A stretch of DNA of 9,962 nt from Verrucomicrobiota bacterium (lineage in GTDB: Bacteria > Verrucomicrobiota > Verrucomicrobiia > Limisphaerales > UBA1096). Under the pieces are notes generated by a model. It was given only the letters and a program-made list of their open reading frames with translations. It did no database searches and was not told the origin of the DNA. Within the stretch, counting starts at the first letter, position 1. Every line of letters starts with the position of its first letter. A program made the position numbers and the translations under genes. This document shows positions 1 through 6,683 of this stretch, in pieces. Where the stretch lies: positions 1 to 9,962 of the forward strand of contig DQOE01000226.1 in the NCBI GenBank assembly GCA_015658765.1, given 5' to 3'.

Positions 1-1220
1 CCCCAGTGGTCTCGCCCGGGCAGTTTGTAGGACTTGGGCAGCAGCGAGATCTTCGGCGTGCGCCCGAACTCGCCGGCCATCACGATGAGCGTCTCATCGA
101 GGAGCCCCCGCGACTGCAAGTCATCCAGCAGCGCCGACACCGCCCGGTCGGTAGGTGGGAAGAGATAATTTTTGAGGCTGGGAAAGGCATTGCCGTGGGT
201 GTCCCAGGCCTCGTTGTTGCCGAGGTTCACCTGCACGAGGCTCACCCCGGCTTCCACCAGTTGCGCGGCCATCAGCAGGCTCCAGCCAAAGGCATTTTTC
301 CCGTATCTTTCCTGAAGTTTGTCCTCGACGTTGAGCACGTCGAACGCCTTTTGCGTCTTTTCATCCGAGAGCAGTGACACGGCCATCTGCCGGTAACGGT
401 CAAACTGCTCCACCTCGGCCGCCGTCTCCAGAAAGGCCCGCTGCCGGTTGAGTTGCCGGAACAGCTCCAGCCGGCTGGCAAACCGCCCCTTGCCCAGTCC
501 CTGCGGCAGGGTGAGATTGGGCGCCTGGAATTTCAGATTGGCATCCTCCAGTTTGCCCTTCGCATGATGAAACAGGTAGTCGGGATACGCGCCGTAATGC
601 TCGGAGTGAAACGGCGAGGCTTCGAGGAACCATGGGTCGCGTTGTTCGCCCATCTGCCCCCCGAACTGCCCGGGGATGGTTCGCCCAGTGCGGTGCACGA
701 TTCGATCCGGCAACACGATGGCCGGCGGCAGGTTGTTGCGCGGCCGCAGCCGGTCATTGGCGATGGCTGCGATGGAGGGCCAGTCGGTTGGCTTCGGCTT
801 GCTGCCGTCGAACCCGGTCGGCAGCGGCGTGCGCCCGGTGAGCATCACGTGGTGCCCCTCTGAGTGCTCGATGTAGGGATGAGTCAATGACCGGCAGAGC
901 GCCCACTTTTCACTGCGCTGGGCCAGCATTGGCAGGTGCTCGCAAATATGAATGCCGGGTGTTTTTGTGGGGATGGGGTTGAACTCCCCACGCACCTCCT
1001 TGGGGGCGTTTGGCTTCATGTCGAAGCTGTCGTGCTGCCCCAGCCCACCGGAGAGGAAAATGTAGATGACCGACTTGGCGCGCCCGGACTTGGGCGTGTC
1101 TGCCATTGCCCGCAGCGGGGTGAGATGATTCCCCCCAAGTCCAAGCAGCCCGATCGACCCGGCCTGGATCGCGACTCGCCGCGACATGCCTGGGTGTTCG
1201 GGAAATGAAGCTGCCTGCAT
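1..1220 (-). CDS. DUF1501 family exported protein (3' end beyond window)
   Basis: Reading the minus strand from the ATG at 1218-1220 gives one open frame of 406 residues that leaves the window at base 1, so the C-terminus is missing. Recognisable DUF1501 features are SGG..QHDSFDMKP near residues 57-70, a GHHVMLTGR segment near 122-130, and AGEFGRTPKI followed by GRDHWG near the end of the visible part. DUF1501 is a PVC-typical family related in fold to sulfatases and alkaline phosphatases. Its substrate is not established and I assign none. Residues 12-32 (MSRR, then a short Gly/Leu-rich stretch) look like a Tat-type signal, so the ATG at residue 12 is an alternative start. In PVC genomes DUF1501 genes commonly sit beside DUF1549/DUF1553 genes; here the partner is divergent rather than co-directional. 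The family is usually somewhat longer than 406 aa, consistent with a small missing C-terminal part. Confidence 0.93.
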   Translation of the reverse strand, partial: MQAASFPEHPGMSRRVAIQAGSIGLLGLGGNHLTPLRAMADTPKSGRAKSVIYIFLSGGLGQHDSFDMKPNAPKEVRGEFNPIPTKTPGIHICEHLPMLAQRSEKWALCRSLTHPYIEHSEGHHVMLTGRTPLPTGFDGSKPKPTDWPSIAAIANDRLRPRNNLPPAIVLPDRIVHRTGRTIPGQFGGQMGEQRDPWFLEASPFHSEHYGAYPDYLFHHAKGKLEDANLKFQAPNLTLPQGLGKGRFASRLELFRQLNRQRAFLETAAEVEQFDRYRQMAVSLLSDEKTQKAFDVLNVEDKLQERYGKNAFGWSLLMAAQLVEAGVSLVQVNLGNNEAWDTHGNAFPSLKNYLFPPTDRAVSALLDDLQSRGLLDETLIVMAGEFGRTPKISLLPKSYKLPGRDHW

Positions 1221-1295
1221 AAGCCTTATGGTTTTGTGATCCGGAGTAAACAGGTCACGGTGCCGGCCGCACCTGTCAATATGATGTCGCGGCGA

Positions 1296-1324
1296 ATTAG
1301 AATCGACACAACCTGATCATGCAA
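1296..1324 (-). promoter_or_regulatory. Candidate sigma70-like promoter for the DUF1501 gene
   Basis: On the minus strand TTGCAT (1319-1324) is followed after 17 nt by TCTAAT (1296-1301). These resemble -35 and -10 boxes and would give a leader of roughly 70 nt before the ATG at 1220. This is a consensus match only, and PVC promoters are poorly characterised. Confidence 0.3.
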
Positions 1325-1327
1325 ACT

Positions 1328-1356
1328 TTAACAGCTGTATCTGTCCGCTTTACTTT
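1328..1356 (+). promoter_or_regulatory. Weak candidate promoter for the DUF1549/1553-WD40 gene pair
   Basis: TTAACA (1328-1333), a 17-nt spacer and TACTTT (1351-1356) lie about 34 nt before the ATG at 1390. The -35 box is good and the -10 box poor. It lies back to back with the minus-strand candidate at 1296-1324, so the two divergent transcription units may share a control region. No Shine-Dalgarno sequence is visible before 1390. Confidence 0.18.
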
Positions 1357-1389
1357 CGCCTCTTCGCCACTCAATTTCTGCCAAGCGCC

Positions 1390-3558
1390 ATGTCATTATC
1401 GCGGTTCACACTGCCGGTTTTATTAGCTGCAGCCAGTGCTCATGCGGCATCCCGGCAAGTCTCGTTTCAACACGAGGTGCTGCCGGTGCTGACGCGTCAA
1501 GGCTGCAATGCCGGCACCTGCCACGGTTCGCCCAGCGGCAAGGGAGGGTTTGCCCTCTCGCTTTTTGCCTTCGATGCGGCGGCGGATTATGCCGTGCTCA
1601 CCCGCGATCTGTTGGGGCGTCGGGTGGATGTATTTACCCCGTCGCTCAGCCTTATCCTGCGCAAACCGAGCACCGCACTAGCGCATCGCGGCGGACTCAA
1701 GCTCCCACGGGACAGCCGCGAATACCGCATATTGCGCGACTGGATCGATCAGGGCGCGCGCACCGATCCGCCGGGCACCGCCCGCTGCGAAGGTATCGAG
1801 GTCACGCCGGGCACGGCGGTCGTGTTGCGCTGGCCTGAGCCGGTTCAACATCTCCGCGTCACCGCCCGTTTTGAAGACGGCAGTCAGCGCGACGTCACCC
1901 ACCTTGCCAAGTTTACCAGCTCGGACGAGGCCATCCTCGAGGTCGATTCCGGCGGCCGCGTGGCGGGTCGTCGGCGCGGACAGGCGGCCGTCATGGTTCG
2001 CTACCTTGAGCATGTGGCGGCGCTGCCGTTCACTCTTGTGAAACCCGCCCCCGGCTTCCACTGGGTCGTTCCATCCTCAGCCAACTACATCGACACCCAT
2101 GTCCATGCCAAGCTCCGTGAGTTGCAGTTCACGCCTTCGGGATTGTGCAGCGACAGCGAGTTTCTCCGGCGCGTGCATCTGGACCTCACCGGCATGCTGC
2201 CCACCGCTGCCGAGGCGGGGATATTTTTGGATGACGAAACTTCGGGCAAACGCGCCCGGCTGATCGACACGCTGCTGGCCCGGCCCGAGCACGCGGTCTT
2301 CTGGGCGCAGAGATGGGGCGATTTGCTGCGGGTCAACCCCGCAAGACTCCAGGCCAAGGGTGTGCAGGCCATGCACCGGTGGCTGGTGGACGCCATGGCA
2401 AGCAATATGCCGCACGACCGTTTTGCCCGTGCGCTGCTCACCGCCAGCGGCGACACGTTCACGAACGCTCCGGCCAATTACTTCCGCGCCGCCTCCAGCC
2501 GTGACGACGCGCTGGAGACAACCACCCAGCTATTCCTCGGCGCACGCCTGGCCTGTGCGAAGTGCCACAACCACCCGTTCGATCGCTGGACGCAGGATCA
2601 TTACTATGGCATGGGCGCTTTTTTTCACCGCGTGCAACGCACCACGGTGGACAAAAAAAAGGGTGGCAAGGGCGAGGTGCTGGTGGGCACCGCCAGTGAG
2701 GGCGAGGTGACTCATCCGCGCACCGGCCGCACGATGGCGCCTTGGCTTCCGGGCCGGGGCGAAGTCAGCGTGCCGAGGGGAACCGATCGTCGCGCGGTTT
2801 TCGCCGACTGGCTGACCCGCCCGGACAATCCGTGGTTTGCCCGCGCGGCAGTCAACCGCATCTGGGCCTACGTGATGGGCCGGGGCATCGTGGAGCCGGT
2901 GGATGATTTTCGCGACTCGAACCCCCCCGTGAACGGCCCGTTGCTTGAGGCGTTGGCGAGGGATTTCGCGGAGCATGGCTTTGATCGCGGGCACCTGTTG
3001 CGGGTCATCCTCAACAGTCGCACCTATCAGGCCAGTTCCCGGTCGACTCCCGGCAACGCGGAGGATCGACAGCTCTTCTCCCACTATCAGCCGCACCTGC
3101 TGACGGCGGAACAGTTGCTCGATGCGGTCTGCCGGGTGACCGGCTTGGCCGAGGGTTTCGATGGTCTGCCGGCAGGCACGCGCGCCATCGCGCTGCCTTC
3201 ACCGCAGATGAATCATGCCTTCCTCAAGACCTTCGGGCAGCCCTCTCGCGACACGGCCTGCACCTGCGAGCGAGGCAGCGAGCCGCACTTGGCGCAGGCG
3301 CTCGAGTTTCTGAGCGGAAACCTGGTGCACGGCAAACTGGAGTCCGGGGACAACCGCTTCCGCAAGGCGCTGGCCGCCGGGAAAAGTGATCACGAAATTG
3401 TGGAGGAACTCTACTTGGCCGCGCTGTCACGACCGCCGTCAAAGGAGGAGCACGAGTTTGCGCGGCGGCACATTGCCAAGTCCAACAATCGTGCGGTGGC
3501 ATTGGCCGATGTGTGCTGGGCGATCCTGAACACCAATGAGTTTGTGTTCCAGCATTGA
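1390..3558 (+). CDS. Exported DUF1549/DUF1553 protein with cytochrome-like N-terminus and Big2-like domain
   Basis: 722 aa. Residues 1-20 form a Sec signal ending AHAA. A cytochrome-like segment follows, with CNAGTCH at 39-45, a CX4CH spacing instead of CXXCH. A beta-rich Big2-like immunoglobulin-type domain spans about 135-215 (VTARFEDGSQRDVT, then SSDEAILEVDSGGRV). DUF1549 covers about 228-420 (RRVHLDLTGMLPT; CAKCHNHPFDRW at 389-400, which holds a canonical CAKCH). DUF1553 covers about 465-722 (AVNRIWAYVMGRGIVEP; LYLAALSRPP; ending ILNTNEFVFQH), so the protein is complete. These proteins are abundant in Planctomycetota and Verrucomicrobiota and are usually encoded beside DUF1501 genes. Their biochemical role is unknown, and periplasmic redox or polysaccharide-related roles are only proposals. 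Whether either Cys/His motif binds heme cannot be told from sequence. The stop codon overlaps the start of the cytochrome-WD40 gene, which implies cotranscription. Confidence 0.94.
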   Translation: MSLSRFTLPVLLAAASAHAASRQVSFQHEVLPVLTRQGCNAGTCHGSPSGKGGFALSLFAFDAAADYAVLTRDLLGRRVDVFTPSLSLILRKPSTALAHRGGLKLPRDSREYRILRDWIDQGARTDPPGTARCEGIEVTPGTAVVLRWPEPVQHLRVTARFEDGSQRDVTHLAKFTSSDEAILEVDSGGRVAGRRRGQAAVMVRYLEHVAALPFTLVKPAPGFHWVVPSSANYIDTHVHAKLRELQFTPSGLCSDSEFLRRVHLDLTGMLPTAAEAGIFLDDETSGKRARLIDTLLARPEHAVFWAQRWGDLLRVNPARLQAKGVQAMHRWLVDAMASNMPHDRFARALLTASGDTFTNAPANYFRAASSRDDALETTTQLFLGARLACAKCHNHPFDRWTQDHYYGMGAFFHRVQRTTVDKKKGGKGEVLVGTASEGEVTHPRTGRTMAPWLPGRGEVSVPRGTDRRAVFADWLTRPDNPWFARAAVNRIWAYVMGRGIVEPVDDFRDSNPPVNGPLLEALARDFAEHGFDRGHLLRVILNSRTYQASSRSTPGNAEDRQLFSHYQPHLLTAEQLLDAVCRVTGLAEGFDGLPAGTRAIALPSPQMNHAFLKTFGQPSRDTACTCERGSEPHLAQALEFLSGNLVHGKLESGDNRFRKALAAGKSDHEIVEELYLAALSRPPSKEEHEFARRHIAKSNNRAVALADVCWAILNTNEFVFQH

Positions 3559-4967
3559 TGAAGGCGCAAATCCGCGGACTTGTTCCCACAAAAATGTTTC
3601 CGAAAATTACCAGTCTCCACACCTTCGTTTTGGCCGTCCTGTTTCTCACAACGGCGCTGACCGGACGCGCGTCGCCGGTGAGTTTCCGCAGTGAGATTGC
3701 GCCGCTGTTGCTGGCGCAGTGTCAGGGCTGCCACGGGGCAGAGAAGGCGAAGGGCGACTACCGGGTGGACAGTTACACGGAGTTGATGCGGGCCTTGGAG
3801 GAGGAACCGCCGCGAGTCCAGGCAGGCAAACCGGCGGCCAGCCTGATTCTTCAGTTGCTCAGCTCGGAGGAAGCCGACGATCGGATGCCGCAAAAGTCCG
3901 CCCCGCTCGGGGCCGGACAAATTGAGTTGGTGCGGCGCTGGATCGGGGAGGGGGCATCGTTTGATGGCGATGACCCGGATGCGGCGCTGGTGCAGGTCAT
4001 TCCCGTGCGGCTGCACGAACCGGCCCCGGCAAAGTATCCCCGGCCGATGCCCATCACCGCGCTCGAATTTTCTCCGGATGGCCGGGAACTCGCGGCCAGT
4101 GGATTGCGGGAAATCACCCTCTGGAATCCGGCCACCGGCGGGCTGGTTCGGCGCATCCCGAACATGGCCCAGCGAACCCTGGCACTGGCGTGGAGCCCGG
4201 ACGGGAAACAACTGGTGGCGGCCGGCGGCATCCCGGGCGAACTGGGTGAGGCTCGGGTGTTTGACCCAGACACGGGTGAACTGCTGGCGGTGGCGCATCG
4301 CTCCGGTGATGTGGTGCTGGATGTGAGATATGACGGCATCGGCGCCATGTTCGCGGTGGCAGATGCCGAAAACCGGATCGCGATTTACAACTCGGCCGAC
4401 TTTTCCCGCCGCCGCCTGATCGACAACCACGCCGACTGGGTGCTGGCACTGGCATGGAGTCCGGACGGGAAGTTTCTGGCTTCCGCCAGCCGCGACAAGA
4501 CGGCGAAAATTTTTGAAGCCAAAAGCGGCGAGGCAATCAGCACGTATAGCGGGCACAGGGCGGAGGTGTTCGGGGTGGCGTTTCGGGCGGACGGCCAGCA
4601 GGTTTTCAGCACGGGGCGCGACGGGAAGATCCACGTGTGGAAGGCGGGACTGGCGGACACAACCGGCAAACGGTTTGGCGCGGAAAAGGTGGCGGAACTC
4701 GGCGGGCTGGGACGGGCGATGGCCCGGCCGCGAATGGTGGCCGACCGGCTGTTTACCCATGCGGATCCGGGTAGGGTGCGGCAGCACGATGCCGACAGCC
4801 GCAAGCTGCTGCGGGAATTTGATGGAGCAGGGGATTGGGTGCAGTCGCTGGCACATCACGCGCCCGGCAACCGGCTGGCCACCGGCGGCCACGATGGCCG
4901 GGTGCTGGTTTGGGACACGCAAACGGGAAAACTGCTGAGCGAGTTCGTGGCGTCGCCGGGCCGGTGA
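3558..4967 (+). CDS. Exported PSCyt1-like cytochrome fused to a seven-blade WD40 propeller
   Basis: 469 aa from the ATG at 3558, which overlaps the preceding stop by one base (TGATG). A second in-frame ATG at 3594 gives a more compact signal peptide and is a plausible true start. The hydrophobic segment LHTFVLAVLFLTTALTG ends near residue 37. The heme site CQGCH is at about 55-59, and DRMPQ near 110 supplies a candidate distal Met ligand, as in the planctomycete PSCyt1 domain (known family). From about 165 to the C-terminus seven WD40-type repeats can be counted, for example ITALEFSPDGRELAASG, VLALAWSPDGKFLASASRD and RLATGGHDGRVLVWDTQTG, enough to close one propeller. Such proteins are thought to be periplasmic or envelope-associated; the electron partner is unknown. 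Tight coupling to the DUF1549/1553 gene suggests the two act together. The gene ends only 4 nt from an oppositely oriented ankyrin remnant, an abrupt boundary. Confidence 0.92.
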   Translation: MKAQIRGLVPTKMFPKITSLHTFVLAVLFLTTALTGRASPVSFRSEIAPLLLAQCQGCHGAEKAKGDYRVDSYTELMRALEEEPPRVQAGKPAASLILQLLSSEEADDRMPQKSAPLGAGQIELVRRWIGEGASFDGDDPDAALVQVIPVRLHEPAPAKYPRPMPITALEFSPDGRELAASGLREITLWNPATGGLVRRIPNMAQRTLALAWSPDGKQLVAAGGIPGELGEARVFDPDTGELLAVAHRSGDVVLDVRYDGIGAMFAVADAENRIAIYNSADFSRRRLIDNHADWVLALAWSPDGKFLASASRDKTAKIFEAKSGEAISTYSGHRAEVFGVAFRADGQQVFSTGRDGKIHVWKAGLADTTGKRFGAEKVAELGGLGRAMARPRMVADRLFTHADPGRVRQHDADSRKLLREFDGAGDWVQSLAHHAPGNRLATGGHDGRVLVWDTQTGKLLSEFVASPGR

Positions 4968-4971
4968 AGAG

Positions 4972-5100
4972 TCAATCTTGGCATAACGTCGCTGGGACGC
5001 CAGCAAGGTCACCGGTCTTGGCAGCATTGTGAATTGGGCCCGCAAAGGCGGTTGTGCCCAAAAGCACGGCTGCGATTGTTGTGATTAGGTGGTGTTTCAT
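4972..5100 (-). pseudogene. Remnant 'head' of an ankyrin-family gene (42 codons)
   Basis: A minus-strand frame of 42 residues starts at the ATG 5098-5100, which overlaps the TGA of the 244-aa ankyrin gene (ATGA). It begins MKHHLITTIAAVLLG, matching the signal peptides of the two complete ankyrin proteins, then ..TTAFA and PIHNAAKTGDLAGV, which matches the ankyrin N-cap of the family (SIHEAARDGNTEAV). It ends eight codons later at a TGA without any full repeat. The rest of the gene has apparently been lost, since the unrelated WD40 gene ends 4 nt away. Unlike its paralogs it has no lipobox Cys and carries an AFA-type cleavage site. It could be translated through coupling to the upstream gene as a short secreted peptide, but I regard it as a truncated paralog. 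Confidence 0.7.
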
Positions 5101-5831
5101 TTCCCTTCAGCTTTCAATTCTTTACCCGTCTTGCCGCCGTGTTTGCGGAGGAGGTCGGCGATTTCACCTTTGGCCCAATCTATTGGAGTTTCGCCATTAG
5201 CGTTCTTCGCATTAACATCCGCACCTTTTCCGATTAGCAGTTCGACGATTTCCTTTTGGCCGAAAGCAGCTGCATTAAGTAAAGGAGTGTCCCCACCATC
5301 ATCCCTAGCATTAACATCCGCACCAGCAGCGATTAGCAGTTCGACGATTTCCTTGTTACCTTTGCTAGCCGCACTATGCAAAGGAGTACCAAAACTGGAC
5401 TTCGCATTCACATCCGTTCCAGCAGCCAAGTGTTGTTTGACAGCTTCGATGTTTCCCACCGCAGCAGCAACGTGAATGGAATCTGTTGCACCACTTTTAC
5501 CGCCGTGTTTGCGGAGGAGGTCGACGGTTGTGGTGTGTTTCAGTTCGATAGCTATATCTAGCGGTGTCATTCCTTCAATCTTCGCATTTACTTCCGCACC
5601 TTTAGCAATCAACAGTTCGGCAACTTCCTTGCGACCGTCTCCAGCCGCCATATGCAATGGAGTCAATCCAATATTATCCTTCACATTCACATCAGCACCA
5701 GCCTCCAAGTGCTGTTTAACGGCTTCAGTGTTTCCGTCTCTGGCGGCTTCGTGAATTGAGATGTCAGGAACCGCTGGCCCACACCCCACCAAAAGCGCGG
5801 CTGCGATTGTTGTGATTAGGAGGTGTTTCAT
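5097..5831 (-). CDS. Ankyrin-repeat lipoprotein, 244 aa, two fused units
   Basis: Residues 1-17 (MKHLLITTIAAALLVGC) are a lipoprotein signal with lipobox LVGC and acceptor Cys17, so the protein is probably anchored to a periplasmic or outer membrane face. The rest is ankyrin repeats with the usual TPLHxAAxxGxxEIVELLIxxGADVNAK pattern. The internal order is unusual: an N-cap (SIHEAARDGN, about 25-35), one repeat, a C-cap (TPLDIAIEL..DLLRKHGGKSG, 89-114), then a second N-cap (SIHVAAAVGN, 118-127), two repeats, and a second C-cap (ADLLRKHGGKTGKEL, 225-239) ending KAEGK. This is two family units in one frame. Ankyrin repeats bind proteins; no partner can be named. The start at 5831 comes 4 nt after a degenerate repeat at 5836-5874, with only a weak ribosome-binding site. 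Its stop overlaps the ATG of the remnant at 4972-5100. Confidence 0.93.
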   Translation of the reverse strand: MKHLLITTIAAALLVGCGPAVPDISIHEAARDGNTEAVKQHLEAGADVNVKDNIGLTPLHMAAGDGRKEVAELLIAKGAEVNAKIEGMTPLDIAIELKHTTTVDLLRKHGGKSGATDSIHVAAAVGNIEAVKQHLAAGTDVNAKSSFGTPLHSAASKGNKEIVELLIAAGADVNARDDGGDTPLLNAAAFGQKEIVELLIGKGADVNAKNANGETPIDWAKGEIADLLRKHGGKTGKELKAEGK

Positions 5832-5835
5832 TTAT

Positions 5836-5874
5836 CTGCGGCGTTCAAATACTGGAGCGGCTTGCGGAAGTAAC
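5836..5874 (-). repeat. Degenerate partial copy (C) of the 58-bp gene-end repeat
   Basis: Aligned without gaps to the first 39 bases of the minus-strand copy at 6791-6848, about 28 of 39 bases match. The best part is CGCTCCA..TTTGAACGCCGCAG. It begins at the last base of the stop codon of the 56-aa ORF and ends 4 nt before the ATG of the 244-aa ankyrin gene, so it fills the whole spacer. The distal third of the full repeat is missing. Confidence 0.55.
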
Positions 5875-6044
5875 TAATTTAGCTTTTTAGCCAAAGCAAT
5901 TAAACCAACAACCGAGACAACCAACAGGCTTGATAGCGCATAGAAGAGAGGACTTCCCATAGGAACTGAACCCCACACATATGTACCAAAATAGAAGAGT
6001 CCAGCAGTCAGGAGTACCGCGAATATTTTCCCGATGGATTTCAT
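5874..6044 (-). CDS. Small two-TM membrane protein, 56 aa
   Basis: An uninterrupted minus-strand frame runs from the ATG at 6042-6044 to the TAG at 5874-5876. It encodes MKSIGKIFAVLLTAGLF.., a hydrophobic segment at about residues 6-25, a short loop around VPMGSP, a second hydrophobic segment at about 33-52, and a KKLN tail. This resembles a two-helix hairpin membrane protein with a basic C-terminus. I do not recognise the family. Small hydrophobic proteins of this type can be toxins, membrane-complex subunits or of unknown role, and nothing here selects among these. It starts 15 nt downstream of an inverted repeat and its stop abuts repeat copy C. Composition is AT-richer than the left-hand operon. 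No clear Shine-Dalgarno sequence is visible. The clean hydrophobic pattern and coherent reading frame favour a real gene. Confidence 0.55.
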   Translation of the reverse strand: MKSIGKIFAVLLTAGLFYFGTYVWGSVPMGSPLFYALSSLLVVSVVGLIALAKKLN

Positions 6045-6059
6045 AACGGCCCGAACGCT

Positions 6060-6105
6060 AACACGGTGAACGTTGATCTGGAACCCTACATCTACCGGCC
6101 GTGTT
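6060..6105. repeat. Inverted repeat AACACGG/CCGTGTT
   Basis: Perfect 7-bp arms AACACGG (6060-6066) and CCGTGTT (6099-6105) enclose a 32-nt loop. On the minus strand the right arm runs into GTTAGCG, which resembles but does not match the integron core consensus GTTRRRY. It lies between the ankyrin-tail remnant and the 56-aa ORF. No T-tract follows, so it is not an obvious terminator. Confidence 0.4.
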
Positions 6106-6107
6106 GT

Positions 6108-6149
6108 TCATTTCCCTTCGGCTTTCAATTCTTCACCCGTCTTGCCCCC
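6108..6149 (-). pseudogene. Orphan 'tail' of an ankyrin-family gene
   Basis: Minus-strand codons encode GGKTGEELKAEGK followed by TGA, matching the C-terminal tails of the ankyrin genes ending at 5097, 8382 and 9443. No ankyrin repeat precedes it. Upstream the sequence passes straight into repeat copy A (6142-6199), sharing the short stretch CGGGGGCAA/CGGCGGCAA. This is a decayed or recombined leftover of an ankyrin gene. Confidence 0.7.
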
Positions 6150-6199
6150 GAACAGCAACCCTGCGGCGTTCAGGTGGTGGAGTGGGTTGGTTTAGTTGC
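6142..6199 (-). repeat. 58-bp gene-end repeat, copy A
   Basis: 53 of 58 bases match the copy at 6791-6848. It contains complementary arms CAACCC and GGGTTG about 20 nt apart, with further AA/TT and AAC/GTT pairing outside if bulges are allowed, so it could fold as a bulged hairpin. It begins 2 nt after the stop of the small membrane ORF at 6202-6414 and runs into the orphan ankyrin tail. Confidence 0.8.
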
Positions 6200-6201
6200 C
6201 T

Positions 6202-6414
6202 TCAGATTTTTTCAGCATTCTCCTCGTAGCCACGCTCTTTTGCCCAAATTAGCCATTCTTTTCTGACAGCTAATTTAGTTCTGTACACATGAGCCAACAC
6301 AAACACGCAAAGCACAGCCATTCCGTAAAAAACATAAGTCATTGAGGTAGAAAACGAAAATTTATTACTCAAAATTTGACAACTATTCCAAATGAAAAAA
6401 GCACTAGAATACAT
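6202..6414 (-). CDS. Hypothetical small membrane protein (70 aa, or 46 aa from an internal start)
   Basis: The minus-strand frame opens at the ATG at 6414; a second ATG at 6342 starts a more convincing protein, MTYVFYGMAVLCVFVLAHVY.., with one transmembrane helix followed by a basic and amphipathic tail containing KEWLIWAKERGYEEN. The longer form overlaps the end of the zinc-ribbon ORF by 46 nt, and that extension (Ser/Phe-rich) looks less natural, so I favour 6342. No Shine-Dalgarno sequence is clear at either start. No family is recognised. The stop lies 2 nt from repeat copy A. The AT-rich composition suits the surrounding accessory segment. Confidence 0.5.
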   Translation of the reverse strand: MYSSAFFIWNSCQILSNKFSFSTSMTYVFYGMAVLCVFVLAHVYRTKLAVRKEWLIWAKERGYEENAEKI

Positions 6415-6683
6415 AATGAATAACCAAACTTTTGCAACAGTGTGATCGGAGTAACTCTATGAACATCGTCGCTATCACAATTTTTGCACTTTAATGTTTC
6501 TCTTTCTCCTCCGCCGTAAGTGCCATGATGGCCTCTACACTTTCGACACCAGTATTTTCTTAAGTCCGGCACATTTGGGTCATCACACTCATTCCAAGCA
6601 TCTTTGCGTTCTTTGTGCCGCGCAAAATCCCAGAGATGATCATGTACGCAAGCATCCCGAAAAACACTACCCCAATTGCCCAT
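6369..6683 (-). CDS. Hypothetical zinc-ribbon protein with C-terminal TM helix (104 aa; N-terminus probably frameshifted)
   Basis: The minus-strand frame from the ATG at 6683 has a rubredoxin-like or zinc-ribbon pair, CRKC at 46-49 and CKNC at 66-69, separated by a Gly/His-rich knuckle (RGHHGTYGGG). A hydrophobic helix follows at about 88-103 (YSLCILVLFSFGIVV). The first 20-25 residues look unnatural and lie opposite a good transmembrane helix encoded in another frame (6560-6712). The original protein was therefore probably TM helix, charged linker, zinc ribbon, TM helix, now split by a one-base frame change between about 6600 and 6650. Four Cys in CX2C pairs suggest binding of a structural metal. 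Function and family are not recognised. Confidence 0.5.
   Translation of the reverse strand: MGNWGSVFRDACVHDHLWDFARHKERKDAWNECDDPNVPDLRKYWCRKCRGHHGTYGGGERETLKCKNCDSDDVHRVTPITLLQKFGYSLCILVLFSFGIVVKF

Noticed and set aside
3555..3557. TTG at 3555 as start of the cytochrome-WD40 gene
   Set aside because: An ATG follows immediately at 3558 and gives the common TGATG stop/start overlap.
4991..5004. Hairpin GCTGG-GACG-CCAGC after the WD40 gene as a rho-independent terminator
   Set aside because: The stem is only 5 bp and no T-tract follows; it lies inside the ankyrin-head remnant.
3411..5045. A 544-codon open frame on the minus strand opposite the WD40 gene
   Set aside because: It has no recognisable domain, is rich in Arg/His/Pro/Gln as expected of a GC-rich antisense frame, and lies opposite a gene with a clear heme motif and seven WD40 repeats.
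6560..6683. Programmed -1 frameshifting joining the TM and zinc-ribbon frames
   Set aside because: No classical X_XXY_YYZ slippery heptamer was found in the overlap; an AAAG run exists but is weak evidence, so simple mutation is preferred.
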